Below, piece by piece: positions 1 to 7,089 of a DNA stretch of 64,000 bases. This DNA comes from G965232465 sp965276005 (GTDB lineage Bacteria; Pseudomonadota; Alphaproteobacteria; JAQWUY01): positions 186,001-250,000 of the forward strand of contig OZ254962.1 of the NCBI GenBank assembly GCA_965276005.1, given 5' to 3'. A program made the translations under genes and the position numbers. The first letter of the stretch is position 1. The number at the start of each line of letters is the position of its first letter. The notes beneath the pieces are model-generated. The model searched no databases, had not been told where the DNA came from, and saw nothing but the letters and a program-made list of their open reading frames with translations.

Positions 1-112
1 CATCCACAGAATCGGGGCTTTGTGTATACCGTTCATATAAATCAGCGATATAAGTGCTGTTGGTGCCATAAAGATAAGAAGTTGCATGCAGATCCGCAGA
101 AGTATGTGTCAT
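1..112 (-). CDS. sucA: 2-oxoglutarate dehydrogenase E1 component, N-terminal fragment (runs off the left edge)
   Basis: Only the first 37 codons are in the window; the ATG is the complement of 110-112. The visible protein begins MTHTSADLHATSYLYG and continues with YIADLYERY and SPDSVD. This Sx(L)YGxNxxYIxxLYxxYxxxPxSVD pattern is the conserved N-terminal helix of SucA, the thiamine-diphosphate E1 subunit of the 2-oxoglutarate dehydrogenase complex (TCA cycle, cytoplasm); in this family the helix contacts the E2 core. The catalytic part is outside the window. The gene runs leftward, in the same direction as pnp, but the strong pnp terminator at 271-303 lies between them, so it probably has its own promoter in 113-270. 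The match is short but the pattern is distinctive. Confidence 0.82.
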   Translation of the reverse strand, partial: MTHTSADLHATSYLYGTNSTYIADLYERYTQSPDSVD

Positions 113-208
113 ATTGAAACGCCTACTATAATGTTATATGTAAAATAGAACCCTCACCCCCCACTAAACCAAATATTTACGGCAAACGCAAGAGAGAAAG
201 GTTAAAAC

Positions 209-226
209 ATGTCAATATATTGACAT
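209..226. promoter_or_regulatory. Perfect 18-bp palindrome upstream of sucA, candidate operator
   Basis: ATGTCAATATATTGACAT reads identically on both strands. It lies 97 bp before the sucA start codon and downstream of the pnp terminator, in a stretch with no gene (113-270). The size and the two TGTCAA/TTGACA half sites suit a dimeric helix-turn-helix repressor, but the arms also look like -35 elements, so a promoter role is equally possible. No regulator is identified. Confidence 0.4.
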
Positions 227-270
227 TTTTGTTATAGGGGGGTATGTTGCGGTCTTGCAGTAAACAATAC

Positions 271-303
271 AAAAAAAGAGAGACTTACACATAAGTCTCT
301 CTT
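271..303 (-). terminator. Rho-independent terminator of pnp
   Basis: On the minus strand a perfect 12-bp stem (276-287 with 292-303, core AGAGAGACTTA, 4-nt loop) is followed by seven T residues (complement of 271-277). It stands about 145 bp beyond the pnp stop codon in the direction of transcription and is the clearest intrinsic terminator in this part of the window. Confidence 0.85.
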
Positions 304-314
304 CCGTAGATCGT

Positions 315-406
315 AAATGACAATTTCCGTTAAAAGATACCACAGGGGGCGAAACCCCCTAGATTCCTAACCTCTTTTGCAAATGACAATTTCCGTTAAA
401 AGATAC
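315..406. repeat. 26-bp direct repeat (315-340 and 381-406) with a G/C hairpin between the copies
   Basis: The 26-bp unit, beginning AAATGACAATTTCCG, occurs identically at 315-340 and 381-406; a degenerate third copy seems to follow at about 433-457. Between the copies lies a hairpin, AGGGGG-CGAAA-CCCCCT (344-360). The block is in the 3' untranslated region of pnp, upstream of its terminator on the minus strand. Function unknown; it may be a local repeat expansion or part of a processed 3' end. Confidence 0.75.
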
Positions 407-448
407 TGCCTTTTGCCACACTGCCTGTTTTGCAAATGGCAACCGTTG

Positions 449-2563
449 TTAAAAATCCAGTTCTTTGCCTGTTGCTTGGTCAATGGTTTTCATCGACAGT
501 TTGACTTTGCCTTTGTTGTCGATGTGGATACACTTGACGAATACGGTGTCGCCTTCGTTGACCACATCGGTGGTTTGTGCGGTGCGTTTGTTTTGCAATT
601 CGGATATGTGCACCAATCCGTCCCGGTTGGGCATAATGGCTACGAACGCCCCGAAGTCCACACAGCGGACGACGGTGCCGCTGTAAATTTTGCCTACTTC
701 TGGTTCGGCAACGATGTTTTGAATCCAATCGACTGCTGCTTGTAACGCTGTTCCATCGACTGCTGCTACCCGGATAGTACCGTCTTCTTCGATGTCGACT
801 TTTGCCCCGGTGGTTTCGGTGATTTCACGGATAATTTTACCGCCTGTGCCGATGACTTCACGGATTTTGTCTGGATTGATTTTAAAGGTTTCCATTTTGG
901 GGGCGGTGTCGGACACGCCGTCCCGTCCTGTGGAAATGGTTTTTGCCATTTCTTTTAGAATATGGGTACGGCCTTTTTTGGCTTGGGCAAGGGCGTTTTT
1001 CATAATGTCTTGGGTGATCGAGGTGATTTTAATATCCATTTGCAGCGAAGTAATACCGTCTGCTGTGCCGGCAACCTTAAAGTCCATATCGCCCAAGTGG
1101 TCTTCGTCGCCCATAATGTCCGATAGCACCGCATAGTCGTCCCCTTCTTTAATCAGCCCCATAGCAATACCGGCACAGGGCTTTTTCAAAGGCACCCCCG
1201 CATCCATCAGTGCCATCGAGGTGCCACACACGGACGCCATCGATGACGACCCGTTCGATTCGGTGATTTCCGATACCACACGGATAGTATAGGGAAAGTC
1301 CTCTTTATGTGGCAACAACGGGTGAATCGACCGCCACGCCAGTTTCCCATGTCCAATTTCACGGCGACCAGCGGGACCCATGCGCCCCGCTTCACCCACA
1401 GAATACGGCGGGAAGTTGTAGTGCAGTAAAAACGGCTGTTTGTGCAGCCCGTCCAGACCGTCGACCATCTGTTCATCCGATGCGGTGCCTAAGGTTGCCA
1501 CCACAAGAGCTTGGGTTTCGCCCCGGGTAAACAACGCTGACCCGTGCGTACGGGGCAACAATCCAATTTCCGTGTCGATCTGTCGCACATCTGCCAGTCC
1601 CCGTCCGTCGATGCGGGTTTTGTGTTGTAAAATATCACTGCGAACGATGTCCGCTTCTAGGCTTTTCAGCATCCCCGCCACTTTGACATAGTTGATGTCG
1701 TCGCCATATTTTTCTTGAATAGCGGTGAGAGTCGCCTCTTTTATCGCCGCTATTGTCGACACCCGTTTTTGTTTTGTGATAATTTTATAGGCGTCTATTA
1801 AGCCCGCCCGAGCGTGGCTGTCGATGTCCGCTTGTACAGCGTTTTCCCAGTCTTCGATGTCCGCTAATTCCCAAGGATCTTTGGCGGCTTGTTTGGCAAA
1901 TTCGATAATAAAGTCGATCACTTCTGCATATTTTTTCGCCCCAAATGCCACCGCACCCAGCATTTGTTTTTCCGATAGCTCCTGTGCTTCAGATTCGACC
2001 ATCAACACCCCATTACGGGTGCCGGCAACCACCAAGTCTAAATCTAGGTTGGCAATATTCTCCATCGCCGGGTTTAGGATATATTCCCCGTCTTGAAAAC
2101 CTACCCGTGCCGCCCCTAGGGGACCCAAGAAAGGTACGCCACTGATGGTCAATGCTGCAGACGCCCCAATCATGGCAACAATATCAGATTCATTTTCTAA
2201 ATCGTGCTCAAGAACCGTCAACACCACTTGGGTTTCGTTTTTAAATCGCTCGTGAAACAGCGGGCGAATAGGGCGGTCGATCAACCGGGAAATTAAGGTT
2301 TCCCGTTCCGATGGACGGGTTTCCCGGCGGAAATATCCACCGGGTATCTTGCCTGCGGCATAATATTTTTCTTGGTAATTTACGGTTAAGGGAAAAAAGT
2401 CGATGTCGGGATTGACGGTCTTTGCCGCTGTAACCGCACATAGCACTTTGGTACTGCCAAGCGATGCCATTACCGCCCCCGTAGCCTGCCGAGCAATCTT
2501 ACCTGTTTCAAGTGTCAGGGTCTTACCCCCCCATTGCATGGTTTTTGTAATGTGTGTAAACAT
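449..2563 (-). CDS. pnp: Polyribonucleotide nucleotidyltransferase (PNPase)
   Basis: A 704-residue phosphorolytic 3'-5' exoribonuclease of mRNA decay and a degradosome component. Length and order are standard: a first RNase PH domain (about 10-230), a helical linker, a second RNase PH domain (about 310-550, with GxRxIGHGxLAxR-type residues and GDEDHLGDMDFKVAG carrying catalytic acidic residues), a KH domain with GTGGKIIREI near 571, and a C-terminal S1 domain with GTVVRCVDFGAFV. The complement of the ATG at 2561-2563 begins MFTHITKTMQWGGKTLTLETG, the usual family start. It is transcribed leftward to the terminator at 271-303. In many alphaproteobacteria pnp follows rpsO; here rpsO lies about 4 kb away on the opposite strand, so that linkage is broken. 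Confidence 0.98.
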   Translation of the reverse strand: MFTHITKTMQWGGKTLTLETGKIARQATGAVMASLGSTKVLCAVTAAKTVNPDIDFFPLTVNYQEKYYAAGKIPGGYFRRETRPSERETLISRLIDRPIRPLFHERFKNETQVVLTVLEHDLENESDIVAMIGASAALTISGVPFLGPLGAARVGFQDGEYILNPAMENIANLDLDLVVAGTRNGVLMVESEAQELSEKQMLGAVAFGAKKYAEVIDFIIEFAKQAAKDPWELADIEDWENAVQADIDSHARAGLIDAYKIITKQKRVSTIAAIKEATLTAIQEKYGDDINYVKVAGMLKSLEADIVRSDILQHKTRIDGRGLADVRQIDTEIGLLPRTHGSALFTRGETQALVVATLGTASDEQMVDGLDGLHKQPFLLHYNFPPYSVGEAGRMGPAGRREIGHGKLAWRSIHPLLPHKEDFPYTIRVVSEITESNGSSSMASVCGTSMALMDAGVPLKKPCAGIAMGLIKEGDDYAVLSDIMGDEDHLGDMDFKVAGTADGITSLQMDIKITSITQDIMKNALAQAKKGRTHILKEMAKTISTGRDGVSDTAPKMETFKINPDKIREVIGTGGKIIREITETTGAKVDIEEDGTIRVAAVDGTALQAAVDWIQNIVAEPEVGKIYSGTVVRCVDFGAFVAIMPNRDGLVHISELQNKRTAQTTDVVNEGDTVFVKCIHIDNKGKVKLSMKTIDQATGKELDF

Positions 2564-2730
2564 ATGTTTTCCTTCGTTTGTTGTGCTTCGTGTACTCCTA
2601 TTTCCACGAAAAATTTCTGTAATCTATAATCCTATTAGAGATTTTCACAGGCTTTATATCACAAAAAAATCCCCTTGTATATACATATAATGCTTATTTG
2701 TGCGGATATAGTAAGCATGGGATGTTTAAA

Positions 2731-2777
2731 GGGTGTATTAAAAGCGGCTGCAACCGCTAAGGGCGTAGCCCGATGTG
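2731..2777 (+). repeat. Dispersed double-hairpin repeat, copy 1
   Basis: Two adjacent stem-loops are visible: GCGG-ctgcaa-CCGC and GGGC-gta-GCCC, followed by GATGTG. A second copy is at 6728-6775. The flanks, stem order and spacing are conserved. The first stem is altered in copy 2 in a way that keeps pairing by a G-T wobble, and the second loop differs in length. This suggests a small structured element (REP-like or RNA-level) rather than chance. It lies in the gene-poor stretch 2564-3233. Confidence 0.6.
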
Positions 2778-2838
2778 AGAATATTGAGAGTATTTCGAAT
2801 GTTTCCTAATCAGAGTACAACAAAAAACATATGTATAG

Positions 2839-3073
2839 ATACAAAATAGGTTTACATTTAGACTAAATAAAGGTACTGTGGAGAATCATATATTTTATCG
2901 TATGGATAGTATGCTTAAATACGATATAAACATTCTTGTGCCAAACATAGAACAACAACATAAAATGGTTCTTGAATTAGAAAAAGAGCAACAATCCATA
3001 CAAAAATACAAAAAAATTAATTAGACAAACCGAAGATAAAATAGAAGCATATATCAGTAAAGTGTGGCAATAA
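2839..3073 (+). pseudogene. Decayed C-terminal fragment of a restriction specificity (HsdS-type) protein
   Basis: An open frame from about 2839 reads through ILVPNIEQQHKMVLELEKEQ, the conserved tail of type I specificity subunits and related target-recognition proteins (pattern IPLPPLEEQQKIVxEIExxQ). It then hits a stop after KYKKIN. Removing one A from the A7 run at about 3010-3016 restores KLIRQTEDKIEAYISKVWQ and a stop at 3071-3073, which matches the usual family ending (KIxxxIxxVW). There is no recognisable N-terminal target-recognition domain, no start signal and no adjacent hsdM or hsdR. I read it as the last part of a lost restriction-modification gene with one frameshift. Confidence 0.65.
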
Positions 3074-3139
3074 TGAATGTAGCACCTGTCTCTGGTGAAA
3101 TCAGATATATAATTTGGGCTGCGTGTGTAAAAAAAATAC

Positions 3140-3168
3140 TTGCATTATGGCATATAGTGTGAAACTAT
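3140..3168 (+). promoter_or_regulatory. Candidate sigma-70 promoter of the sugar-acid/truB/rpsO run
   Basis: TTGCAT (3140-3145), 17 bp, AACTAT (3163-3168), placed 65 bp before the first gene of the run. The -35 is good and the -10 weak. It is the best-spaced pair seen in this leader; the rest of 3074-3233 shows no gene. Confidence 0.4.
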
Positions 3169-3233
3169 GAACAACGCCCCCCTGTGGTATGTATTTACAA
3201 CCACACACATGAAACATACTTGAGAGGAAAAAA

Positions 3234-4418
3234 ATGAAAATTATCGCTGTTAGAGCCAAAGTGTATGAATGGACGGGGCAAGTGTGCCCGCCACAGGGCA
3301 ATTTTTGTACCAATGCTATGGACATATTGACGAATACCACCGCTAACGCAGGCGACAAAATGGGGTCGTTTCGTTTTCATGCGTGGACGGTGGTAGAGAT
3401 CGAAACGGATAACGGTTTTATCGGCTTGGGCAATGTGGCACTTGCCCCGCATATTGCCAAACAGATTATCGACATATACCTTGCCCCGGCGGTTATTGGC
3501 GAAGATCCGTTCGATTATGAATACTTGTGGCAAAAGATGTACCGATCGACTTTGGCATGGGGCAGAAAAGGCATTGCGGTTGCCGCTATCAGTGCGGTAG
3601 ATATTGCCCTGTGGGATATAATGGGGCTGTACAGTAAGAAGCCGGTGTTTAAATTATTGGGCGGGCGGACAAAGGCGGCTATTCCCGTGTATGCGTCTAA
3701 ATTGTATGCCCAACCTCTCGACGACTTGGCGGCAGAGGCACAGCGGTATGTGGATGCGGGCTATACTATGTTTAAAATGCGTTTTGGCTGGGGCGAACAA
3801 GATGGGCCCAACGGTATGGACAAAAATGTACAGCTGGTTGAGACTGTACGGGAAGTTATCGGCGGCGATGCGGATTTAATGGTCGAGTGCTATATGGGCT
3901 GGACACTCAGCTATGCTAAACGCATGTTGCCCCGCTTGCAAAAATATAATATCCGCTGGATCGAAGAACCGGTGATTTGCGATGATGTGGCGGGATATGC
4001 GGAACTGAAAGCCATGCACTGTATTCCCATTGCCGGCGGCGAACACGAATACACTCTTTATGGGTTTCGGGATTTATTGGAAAGACGGGCGGTGGATTAC
4101 ATCCAGTACGATACCAACCGGGTCGGCGGCATCACCCAAGCCAAAAAAATTCAAGCCTTAGCAGAAGCGTATAGCGTCCCGGTAGTACCGCACGCCGGAC
4201 AAATGCACAATTATCACTTGGTGATGGCGTCTGTTATATCGCCAATGGCAGAGTTTTTCCCCAAACACCCGGTCGAGGTGGGCAACGAATTGTTCTGGTA
4301 TATATTCGATGGCGAACCGATAGCGGAAAATGGAGTATTACAATTGGATGACAACTTGCCCGGTATGGGACTAACTTTGTCTGATGCCCATGTAGACGAT
4401 TTTCATATTGTTGTATAG
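3234..4418 (+). CDS. Enolase-superfamily sugar-acid dehydratase (mandelate racemase/L-rhamnonate dehydratase-like)
   Basis: A 394-residue cytoplasmic enzyme of the mandelate racemase/muconate-lactonizing group. These enzymes abstract the alpha proton of a sugar acid and, in dehydratases, yield a 2-keto-3-deoxy acid. Visible features are a capping N-terminal domain (1-125), a K-x-R pair in the barrel (K181, R183), three acidic Mg2+ ligands (E218 in VECYMGW, E244/245 in WIEEP, E270 in GGEHEY) and a C-terminal catalytic histidine segment VPHAGQMHNYH (about 318-328). The GEHEYTxYGFRxLLE and PHxxxxxxYHL blocks resemble L-rhamnonate dehydratase most, but the substrate cannot be fixed from sequence. 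An RBS (GAGAGG) precedes the ATG. The next gene follows after 15 bp and encodes a keto-acid-type enzyme, supporting a sugar-acid catabolic role. Confidence 0.85.
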   Translation: MKIIAVRAKVYEWTGQVCPPQGNFCTNAMDILTNTTANAGDKMGSFRFHAWTVVEIETDNGFIGLGNVALAPHIAKQIIDIYLAPAVIGEDPFDYEYLWQKMYRSTLAWGRKGIAVAAISAVDIALWDIMGLYSKKPVFKLLGGRTKAAIPVYASKLYAQPLDDLAAEAQRYVDAGYTMFKMRFGWGEQDGPNGMDKNVQLVETVREVIGGDADLMVECYMGWTLSYAKRMLPRLQKYNIRWIEEPVICDDVAGYAELKAMHCIPIAGGEHEYTLYGFRDLLERRAVDYIQYDTNRVGGITQAKKIQALAEAYSVPVVPHAGQMHNYHLVMASVISPMAEFFPKHPVEVGNELFWYIFDGEPIAENGVLQLDDNLPGMGLTLSDAHVDDFHIVV

Positions 4419-4433
4419 GGGGGCAGGGATAGG

Positions 4434-5423
4434 ATGCGAATTGTACAAATACAGTATAAAGGTGCTATTGTTGCCGGTGTGGTCGATGGGGATAGCATAC
4501 GAATTATTAACGGTGAAACCTCCACCTATGCCCTTGCGGTGCAGGCACTGCATCAGGCAACCCCGTTGGCAGATATGATCCCCCAATTGGGCAGTACAGT
4601 ACAGGTCGACTATCAACAGTATTTAGACGATAACTTGGTTGTGCCCCCCATACACCACCCCACAGACGATGCCCACTTGTTGGTGACGGGTACAGGGTTG
4701 ACACACTTAGGCAGTGCCGCCGCCCGCAACAGCATGCACGGGGGAACGGATACGGAGCAGACGGACAGTATCCGCATGTTTCGCTGGGGTGTTGCCGGCG
4801 GCAAGCCAAAAGGTGCGGGTACCGTTGGCGTCCAGCCCGAATGGTTTTACAAAGGCGATGGCGGCTGTGTGGTTGCCCCAAATGCTCCGCTGATATTGCC
4901 CAATTATGCCAAAGATGGCGGCGAAGAGCCAGAAGTTGCCGGTATATACATCAATGACAACAAGCGGGTACCGCATCGCTTGGGCTTTGTCATTGGCAAC
5001 GAGTATGCGGATCATATCATGGAAAAGCAAAATTATTTATACCTTGCCCATTCTAAATTGCGACAGTGCAGTTTTGGACCAGAACTGGTGCTGGGCGATT
5101 TGCCCGCCCATATCGAAGGGGTAAACACCATATACAGAAACGATAAAGCGGTGTGGTCAAAACCGTTTGTTAGCGGCGAAGACAACATGTCCCACAGCAT
5201 AGCCAATTTACAACACCACCATTTTAAGTATGACATATTTCGCCGCCCCGGTGATGTGCATGTGCACTTTTTCGGTACCGCTACGGTCAGTTTTGCCGAT
5301 AGTTTTGTCTTGCAAGATGGCGATGTGATGGAAATTGCCTGTGCGTATTTTGGTAAACCCTTGTGTAATCCTTTGCAAAAGGACACCACTCCAGAACGGC
5401 TTATCGATATTAAAAATATATAA
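4434..5423 (+). CDS. GguC/AraD1-like protein of the fumarylacetoacetate hydrolase family
   Basis: 329 residues. The opening MRIVQIQYKG, the block GTGLTHLGSAAARNSMH (about 87-103) and GVQPEWFYKGDG identify the GguC/AraD1 branch of the FAH superfamily. Members bind Mg2+ and act on 2-keto-3-deoxy sugar acids; some are 2-keto-3-deoxy-L-arabinonate dehydratases. It lies 15 bp after the dehydratase whose product class it would use, so the two probably form consecutive steps of one sugar-acid pathway. The precise substrate is inference. It ends 3 bp before truB, so the catabolic pair is apparently co-transcribed with translation genes. Confidence 0.82.
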   Translation: MRIVQIQYKGAIVAGVVDGDSIRIINGETSTYALAVQALHQATPLADMIPQLGSTVQVDYQQYLDDNLVVPPIHHPTDDAHLLVTGTGLTHLGSAAARNSMHGGTDTEQTDSIRMFRWGVAGGKPKGAGTVGVQPEWFYKGDGGCVVAPNAPLILPNYAKDGGEEPEVAGIYINDNKRVPHRLGFVIGNEYADHIMEKQNYLYLAHSKLRQCSFGPELVLGDLPAHIEGVNTIYRNDKAVWSKPFVSGEDNMSHSIANLQHHHFKYDIFRRPGDVHVHFFGTATVSFADSFVLQDGDVMEIACAYFGKPLCNPLQKDTTPERLIDIKNI

Positions 5424-5426
5424 AAA

Positions 5427-6431
5427 ATGGGCAGAAAACGCAAAAAAGGCTTGGATATTGATGGCTGGTTGGTAATCGACAAGCCCGCAGGCGTGGGGTC
5501 GACCCCCATTGTCAGCAAGGTTAAATACGGTTTGAATGCCAATAAAGCCGGACATGCGGGCACGCTGGATCCATTTGCTACGGGGATATTGCCGATTGCA
5601 TTGGGGATGGCGACTAAGACCATTCCCTTTGTGCAAGATGCGGATAAACAGTACCTTATGACTTTACAATTTGGCACCAGCACCGATACTTTGGATCCAG
5701 ACGGCACCGTTGTTGCCAGCTGTGAGAATCGCCCCACTGTACGGCACATATTGGATGTTATCCCCCACTTTGTCGGTGCCGTACAACAAACCCCGCCCGC
5801 ATATAGTGCTATTAAAATTAACGGCAAGCGGGCGTATGATGTGGCACGATCTGGCGAAGAAGTACAGATTCCCCCCCGTACCGTTCGCATCGACCATATC
5901 CGTCTTATATCCATAACCGATATAAATGAACAGGTCTTTCAAGCGGACAGTTGGGATGATTTTTTAACGGTTGTATGTGAGTCTGTTGTTATGCAGGTGC
6001 AGTGCGGTAAAGGCACCTATATCAGGTCGCTTGGGCGGGATTTGGCGGTGGCTTGCCACACAGTAGGGTATGTGACGGCTCTCAGGCGTACAAAAGTAGG
6101 CATTTTTTCACAAAAAAACGCCTTATCGCTTGCACATTTCGAAAAAATAGTGCATAATACCCCCTGTACAGACAATACATTGTTGTCTGATATGTTGTTA
6201 TCAATAGAGTCAGCACTGGTCGGTATCCCTGTGGTGACTGTCACGGGACGGGATGCCACTCGCTTTTGTGCGGGTGTGCGGGTGCCTTGTCCCGCAAGTG
6301 TGGATATACCGCATAATATACCGCTAGTGATTGCCACTGCTCATAGTATATATGGGTTGGCGACCACGGACGGAAAAGTTATCACTGCCACACGGGTATT
6401 TTATAAACCGGTACCGAGAAGGAAAATATAA
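5427..6431 (+). CDS. truB: tRNA pseudouridine(55) synthase
   Basis: 334 residues. It isomerises U55 in the T-loop of nearly all tRNAs. The signature KAGHAGTLDPFATGILP carries the catalytic Asp (D48). Further family blocks are KQYLMTLQFGTSTDTLDPDG, PPAYSAIKINGKRAYDVAR and GKGTYIRSLGRDL. The C-terminal part (about 240-334) resembles the PUA-like tail of the bacterial enzyme. It starts 3 bp after the GguC-like gene and its stop is 2 bp before rpsO, the usual truB-rpsO order of bacteria. Confidence 0.97.
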   Translation: MGRKRKKGLDIDGWLVIDKPAGVGSTPIVSKVKYGLNANKAGHAGTLDPFATGILPIALGMATKTIPFVQDADKQYLMTLQFGTSTDTLDPDGTVVASCENRPTVRHILDVIPHFVGAVQQTPPAYSAIKINGKRAYDVARSGEEVQIPPRTVRIDHIRLISITDINEQVFQADSWDDFLTVVCESVVMQVQCGKGTYIRSLGRDLAVACHTVGYVTALRRTKVGIFSQKNALSLAHFEKIVHNTPCTDNTLLSDMLLSIESALVGIPVVTVTGRDATRFCAGVRVPCPASVDIPHNIPLVIATAHSIYGLATTDGKVITATRVFYKPVPRRKI

Positions 6432-6433
6432 CC

Positions 6434-6703
6434 ATGTCTATTACAGTAGAACAGAAAGCCAAGCTGGTAAAGGAGTTTGGGCAGAGCGAAAACGACACCG
6501 GGTGTCCAGAAGTGCAAATCGCCATCTTGACCCACCGTATTTTAAACATCACGGAACACATGAAAGCCAATCACAAGGACTATCACACCCGCCGGGGTCT
6601 GTTGTCTCTGGTAGGTCGCCGCCGCCGTCTGTTGGATTATTTAAAGTCCAAAAATGAGAATCGGTACCAGCAGATTATTAAAAAGCTAAAGCTACGCCGT
6701 TAG
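6434..6703 (+). CDS. rpsO: 30S ribosomal protein S15
   Basis: 89 residues, the standard length. The family blocks EFGQSENDTGCPEVQIAIL, HKDYHTRRGLLSLVGRRR and LDYLKSKNENRYQQIIKKL are all present. S15 binds 16S rRNA helices 20-22 early in 30S assembly. It is last in the run 3234-6703. A U-rich intrinsic terminator is not evident directly after it; the nearest strong structure is the hairpin at 6806-6833. Confidence 0.99.
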   Translation: MSITVEQKAKLVKEFGQSENDTGCPEVQIAILTHRILNITEHMKANHKDYHTRRGLLSLVGRRRRLLDYLKSKNENRYQQIIKKLKLRR

Positions 6704-6727
6704 CGGTACGGTTGGAAAAGATTTATG

Positions 6728-6775
6728 GGGTGTATCAAAAGCGGTTGCAATCGCTGAGGGCGATAGCCCGATGTG
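6728..6775 (+). repeat. Dispersed double-hairpin repeat, copy 2
   Basis: This is the same element as at 2731-2777: GCGG-ttgcaat-CGC(t) followed by GGGC-gata-GCCC and GATGTG, 25 bp after the rpsO stop. Most differences between the copies fall in loops or keep stem pairing. Both copies lie just beside genes of the pnp/rpsO group. Confidence 0.6.
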
Positions 6776-6805
6776 GTGCTCGATGCGGGGGGAGGTGCGT
6801 GCGGT

Positions 6806-6864
6806 ATTTTGTCGTGCTTTAGCACGGTAAAATCCACATTAAAAGCACGGGGGGCGGAGCCCCC
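6806..6864. repeat. Two stem-loops after rpsO (6806-6833 and 6850-6864)
   Basis: First hairpin: ATTTTGTCGTGC (6806-6817), loop TTTA, then GCACGGTAAAAT (6822-6833), a 12-bp stem with two G-T pairs. Second: GGGGGC-GGA-GCCCCC (6850-6864). Neither has a clean T tract on the plus strand. They may act as a Rho-assisted or weak terminator for rpsO, or protect the 3' end. The gap 6704-7089 holds no gene; it contains only this, the double-hairpin copy and the direct repeat at 6923-7022. Confidence 0.5.
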
Positions 6865-6922
6865 AGACTCACGAACAAGCCGCAAACAAAAATCGATCAG
6901 TACACCAAACCACCGCCCGAGC

Positions 6923-7022
6923 GTTAGAAATGCTGGATTTGGGGTATAGCCGTACCTTACGGCGGGAAGTGCCGCCGCATTTTGGTAGTGTTAGAAATGC
7001 TGGATTTGGGTATAGCCGTACC
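6923..7022. repeat. Direct repeat of about 33 bp (6923-6956 and 6990-7022)
   Basis: The unit begins GTTAGAAATGCTGGATTTGG and ends TATAGCCGTACC. The two copies differ by one G. A short inverted repeat (GGCGG...CCGCC) lies between them. A further small hairpin, AGGGGATAAGTCCCCT, follows at about 7057-7072, close to the convergent end of the TRAP operon. Origin and function are unknown. Confidence 0.75.
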
Positions 7023-7089
7023 AGATATACAACGGTGGAAGCAGTAAAACTTAAACAGGGGATAAGTCCCCTCATACAGGCACGGTGTC

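Noticed and set aside
377..745. Plus-strand frames over the 3' half of pnp
   Set aside because: They are antisense shadows of a highly conserved gene.
5033..5914. 293-codon minus-strand frame opposite the GguC-like and truB genes
   Set aside because: Both plus-strand genes have full family signatures; the antisense translation has none.
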